A stretch of 27,668 nucleotides of DNA, from assembly GCA_002343505.1 (NCBI GenBank), contig DDQZ01000070.1:221039-248706 (forward strand), read 5' to 3'. Positions 25,485 to 27,668 of this stretch are shown here, piece by piece. The position numbers and the translations under genes were made by a program. The stretch comes from Verrucomicrobiaceae bacterium UBA2429. GTDB lineage: Bacteria > Verrucomicrobiota > Verrucomicrobiia > Verrucomicrobiales > Verrucomicrobiaceae. The notes below the pieces were generated by a model, which saw nothing but the letters and a program-made list of their open reading frames with translations, had not been told where the DNA came from and made no database searches. The stretch's first letter is position 1. Each line of letters opens with the position of its first letter.

Positions 25485-25975
25485 GCGACGAGGACCAGCT
25501 GATCGGAGATTTCCGGCTGGCGATGCGGCGCGTCGCTTCGACGGTGAACGTGATCAGCCTGACGGTAGACGGGCGGCCGATGGGCGTCACCGCGACCGCC
25601 GTTTCGTCCTTGTCGATGGACCCGCCGAGCCTGCTCGTCTGCATCAACCGGGCCGCTTCGGTCCATGCCTCGATGTCCGACATGGAGGCATTCCGGGTGA
25701 ATATCCTCCACCGCGATCAGGAGGAGATCGCCAGCATGTTCGCCGATCGCAAGATGGAGAAATTGCGCTTCGTCGACGGCTGGGAACTGGGCGCGGACGA
25801 GCCACCGCGGCTGCTCGACGCGCAGGCTTCGGTGCTGTGCCGCCGGATCGATTGCCACCAGTTCGGCACGCACAGCATCTTCATCGGCGTCATCGAGGAT
25901 GTGCGGGTGCGCGACGACGTCTCGCCCTTGCTCTACTGGAACGGCGTCTATGGAGGGATCAGCGAAGGGCTCTAA
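25481..25975 (+). CDS. Flavin reductase family protein, RutF/HpaC-like
   Basis: A 164-aa flavin-reductase-fold protein that would supply reduced FMN from NADH to a two-component monooxygenase. GVTATAVSSLSMDPPSLLVCINRAAS at about 35-60 is the flavin-binding signature shared by RutF and HpaC; CQF-like GTHSIFIGVIEDV near 130 is also typical. The only two-component flavin monooxygenase visible in the window is RutA, which has no reductase gene next to it, so a RutF role is attractive. RutF cannot be told from HpaC by motifs alone. It is coupled to hutG by an ATGA overlap. Confidence 0.88.
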   Translation: MSDEDQLIGDFRLAMRRVASTVNVISLTVDGRPMGVTATAVSSLSMDPPSLLVCINRAASVHASMSDMEAFRVNILHRDQEEIASMFADRKMEKLRFVDGWELGADEPPRLLDAQASVLCRRIDCHQFGTHSIFIGVIEDVRVRDDVSPLLYWNGVYGGISEGL

Positions 25976-26017
25976 CGAGTCATGGTGCCGTCAGCCGAAC
26001 GCGGCTAAGCCGCTGCG

Positions 26018-26443
26018 ATGCAAACAATCCTTCTCGCCGCCTTGCTCGCGGCACAGCCCGCCACGACGCCCCCGATCGGCCAGCGCACCGGTACCCCGCA
26101 AAGCATGATGGCCGAAATGGGCCTCGCGCCCGATCAGGACGACCTCGCCGAAGCGATTGCGGCCGCCGACGCCCATCCCCTCGGTTCGCGCGAAAATCCG
26201 GTGCGCGTCGGCGGGCCGGATGGCGAGCGGGCCTATATCGCGCGCTTGCGTTGCAGTGACGGCAATGCCCCGCGCGTCGGCCAGCGTGCGAATATGGGCG
26301 TCGGCGCCTTCGGATCGATCGTCGACGGCTATCCGCTGGATTGCGGCAGCGCCGCCCCCGGCCAGACGATTCTGCTCATGGACATGTACCATGACGAGCA
26401 TCGCGAGAATCGCGCCCCGCCGGGATTCACGCTCACCGAATAA
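26018..26443 (+). CDS. Small exported protein of unknown function
   Basis: A 141-aa protein with a short N-terminal hydrophobic segment (MQTILLAALLAAQPA) that looks like a cleavable signal peptide. The mature part includes SRENPVRVGGPDGERAYIARLRC, GVGAFGSIVDGYPLDCG and MDMYHDEHRENRAPPGF, which feel like a conserved family seen in sphingomonads, but I cannot name it. Two Cys (in RLRC and LDCG) could form a disulfide. It sits 42 bp after the flavin reductase gene and converges with the VOC gene. Confidence 0.8.
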   Translation: MQTILLAALLAAQPATTPPIGQRTGTPQSMMAEMGLAPDQDDLAEAIAAADAHPLGSRENPVRVGGPDGERAYIARLRCSDGNAPRVGQRANMGVGAFGSIVDGYPLDCGSAAPGQTILLMDMYHDEHRENRAPPGFTLTE

Positions 26444-26456
26444 TCGCAGGCGCCGG

Positions 26457-26849
26457 TCAGGCCGGCCCGATCCTGAAGGCGCAGAGCTTGTTTCCGTCCA
26501 GGTCGCGGAAATAGGCGCCGTAGAAGGCTTGCGGGCCTTCCTCGCCGCGCAGCCCGGGCGCGCCTTCGTCGCTGCCGCCGAGTGCGAGCGCTTTCGCGTG
26601 CAGGGCATCGACCTGATCGCGGGTTTCCACCGGGATCGCGGTCATATGACCGTTGCCCTTGTCGTGCGGCGCGCCGTCATACGGCTTGGTCACCGCGATG
26701 CCGGGCTTGTCCCAGCCGGTGCCCCACATGGTGAAACCGTTCTGCGGAAATTCCATGATCCGCTTGGCACCGAGGGTGCCGAGCAGATCGTCGTAAAAGC
26801 CCCTGGCCCGATCGATGTCGTTGGTGCCGAGCGTGACGTAGCCGATCAT
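26457..26849 (-). CDS. VOC-family (glyoxalase/dioxygenase fold) protein
   Basis: A 130-aa vicinal-oxygen-chelate-fold protein with the two beta-alpha-beta-beta-beta halves expected: [22 protein letters not shown] at the N-terminus and YGAYFRDLDGNKLCAFRI at the C-terminus. Substrate is unknown; glyoxalase-like or resistance roles cannot be told apart. The ATG at 26849 is chosen because it begins the fold directly and overlaps the stop of the lipoprotein gene by 4 bp; the frame is open further up to 26894. Confidence 0.9.
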   Translation of the reverse strand: MIGYVTLGTNDIDRARGFYDDLLGTLGAKRIMEFPQNGFTMWGTGWDKPGIAVTKPYDGAPHDKGNGHMTAIPVETRDQVDALHAKALALGGSDEGAPGLRGEEGPQAFYGAYFRDLDGNKLCAFRIGPA

Positions 26850-27370
26850 TTCGCCTTGTTCTCCGCTGCCGGAATCGCCGGTGCGGCGCTGCATTCGCCG
26901 GTGCGGCGGCCGCGAAGGGTCGATGCGATCTCGACATCCCCGTCGGTCGTCAGGCGCGTCTTGAGTTCCCGCTCAGCCTCGAAGGAATCCTCGGTGAACC
27001 GGCCGGTGATGGAATAAGCGACTTGTCCGGAAAGGCCGGTCCCGGTGCAGTCGATGCTGCCGTTGATCGATCCGTTGCGCACGAAGACATCGCTGCTGCC
27101 ACGGCAGGTAAAGGCTTCGTCGGTAAACAACTCCGCCGGCGGCGTCCCGCCTTCGGGCACGCAGACGCTGCGGGTCGTGCTGTCGCCCTGCTTCGTATTG
27201 ATCTTGGGAATGCCCTTGTCGGCCGCCTTGAAGTTGGTGACTTCGGCGGTGACTTCATACTGGCCCGGCTGCAACCGCTCTGCCTTGCCCTTCGCCTTAT
27301 TCTCAGCTTCGCCGCCGCCGCACGCGGCCAGCGCCACGAGCGGTATCGCGCACAAATATGCCCACTTCAT
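26846..27370 (-). CDS. Putative DUF3617-type lipoprotein
   Basis: A 174-aa protein with a lipoprotein signal: [17 protein letters not shown], where LAAC is the lipobox and the Cys would be lipidated. The mature part, with [15 protein letters not shown], a [10 protein letters not shown] segment, [13 protein letters not shown] and a closing antiparallel pattern, looks like the DUF3617 family of proteobacterial exported proteins. GGGAG lies 10 nt before the ATG at 27370. It is coupled to the VOC gene and divergent from uvrB. Confidence 0.82.
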   Translation of the reverse strand: MKWAYLCAIPLVALAACGGGEAENKAKGKAERLQPGQYEVTAEVTNFKAADKGIPKINTKQGDSTTRSVCVPEGGTPPAELFTDEAFTCRGSSDVFVRNGSINGSIDCTGTGLSGQVAYSITGRFTEDSFEAERELKTRLTTDGDVEIASTLRGRRTGECSAAPAIPAAENKAK

Positions 27371-27425
27371 CCTGCCTCTCCCTGTTGTTTTCGCCAAGCT
27401 AGCGCGCGCGCGCCGGAATGACCAT

Positions 27426-27668
27426 ATGGAGAACATGGCCATCCAGATCCGCACGAGTCTCGAGGAGCCGGAAACCGGCCAGAGCTTCATTCCGCACCGT
27501 CCGCAGCGGCCGGAAAAGTCGGAAGGTGGGCGCAAGTTCAAGTTGGTCAGCGACTATTCGCCAGCGGGCGATCAGCCGACCGCGATCGCCGAACTGGTCG
27601 AGCAGATTCAGGCGGGCGAGAAGACGCAGGTCCTGCTCGGCGTCACCGGCTCGGGCAAGACCTACACC
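27426..27668 (+). CDS. uvrB: UvrB, excinuclease ABC subunit B, N-terminal part (3' truncated)
   Basis: The first 81 codons of the nucleotide-excision-repair helicase-like subunit, cut by the window end. [17 protein letters not shown] at about 38-54 and the Walker A motif GVTGSGKT at 72-79 are diagnostic of UvrB. Two in-frame ATGs are possible, 27426 and 27435; GGAG overlaps the space between them but is only 3 nt from the second. The 55-bp divergent space from the lipoprotein gene has a short alternating GC run (27402-27412); I see no alphaproteobacterial-type SOS box in it. Confidence 0.95.
   Translation, partial: MENMAIQIRTSLEEPETGQSFIPHRPQRPEKSEGGRKFKLVSDYSPAGDQPTAIAELVEQIQAGEKTQVLLGVTGSGKTYT

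Noticed and set aside
25976..26017. Short dyad AGCCG-AACG-CGGCT as a terminator after the flavin reductase gene
   Set aside because: Only 5 bp of stem and no T-run; too weak to call.
27371..27425. Possible SOS (LexA) box before uvrB
   Set aside because: Neither GAAC-N7-GAAC nor GTTC-N7-GTTC is present in the 55-bp space.

Overview
The window is high-GC DNA that looks like an alphaproteobacterium of the order Sphingomonadales. The grounds are the initiator tRNA sequence, dense 4-bp ATGA-type gene overlaps, GTG/TTG starts, and the palindromic repeats after rutA and inside xdhC. No taxonomic search could be run. The first ~960 bases do not match this. They hold the 3' end of a pyruvate phosphate dikinase gene with a Lys/Ala/Pro-rich histone H1-like tail. 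This part has lower GC, and its protein resembles Verrucomicrobia/PVC-type sequences as far as I remember them. It ends in a strong terminator, then tRNA-fMet. The change of character falls between about 961 and 1030, so either a chimeric assembly or a transfer boundary lies there.

From about 1.2 to 26 kb the window is almost entirely a nucleobase and histidine catabolism cluster. (1) A plus-strand rut-type operon for uracil ring opening (1229-4861): nitroreductase, rutB, rutC, rutD, rutA. (2) A minus-strand operon of nine tightly coupled genes (14691 down to 5017) for guanine and xanthine to ureidoglycolate: puuE-type allantoinase, allantoicase, uraD, uraH, membrane cytochrome-c urate hydroxylase puuD, xdhA, xdhB, xdhC, guaD. 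Gene order is roughly the reverse of pathway order. (3) Divergent allA (ureidoglycolate lyase), which releases urea and glyoxylate, abutting a lower-GC PIN-like ORF of unknown function. (4) Malate synthase G (16360-18492), which can assimilate the glyoxylate. (5) A divergent pair: an unknown 87-aa protein and an RNB-domain ribonuclease. (6) A hut operon on the minus strand (hutI-hutU-hutH, 24553 down to 20155), with divergent arginase-type hutG translationally coupled to a RutF/HpaC-like flavin reductase. That reductase may serve RutA, encoded about 21 kb away.

Together the genes would turn uracil, guanine/xanthine/hypoxanthine and histidine into ammonia, urea, formamide, glutamate, malate and a C3 acid. 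I see no transporter, no transcriptional regulator and no urease in the window.

The right end is ordinary: a small exported protein, a VOC-fold protein overlapping a DUF3617-type lipoprotein gene, and the divergent 5' end of uvrB cut by the window edge. No CRISPR array, insertion sequence, prophage or rRNA was seen. The most interesting signals are: a palindromic repeat inserted in frame inside xdhC; the PPDK/H1-like tail fusion with its own apparent ribosome-binding site and ATG; the PIN-like ORF directly abutting allA; a HutG lacking the usual first metal-ligand histidine; and the unusual flavin reductase placement.
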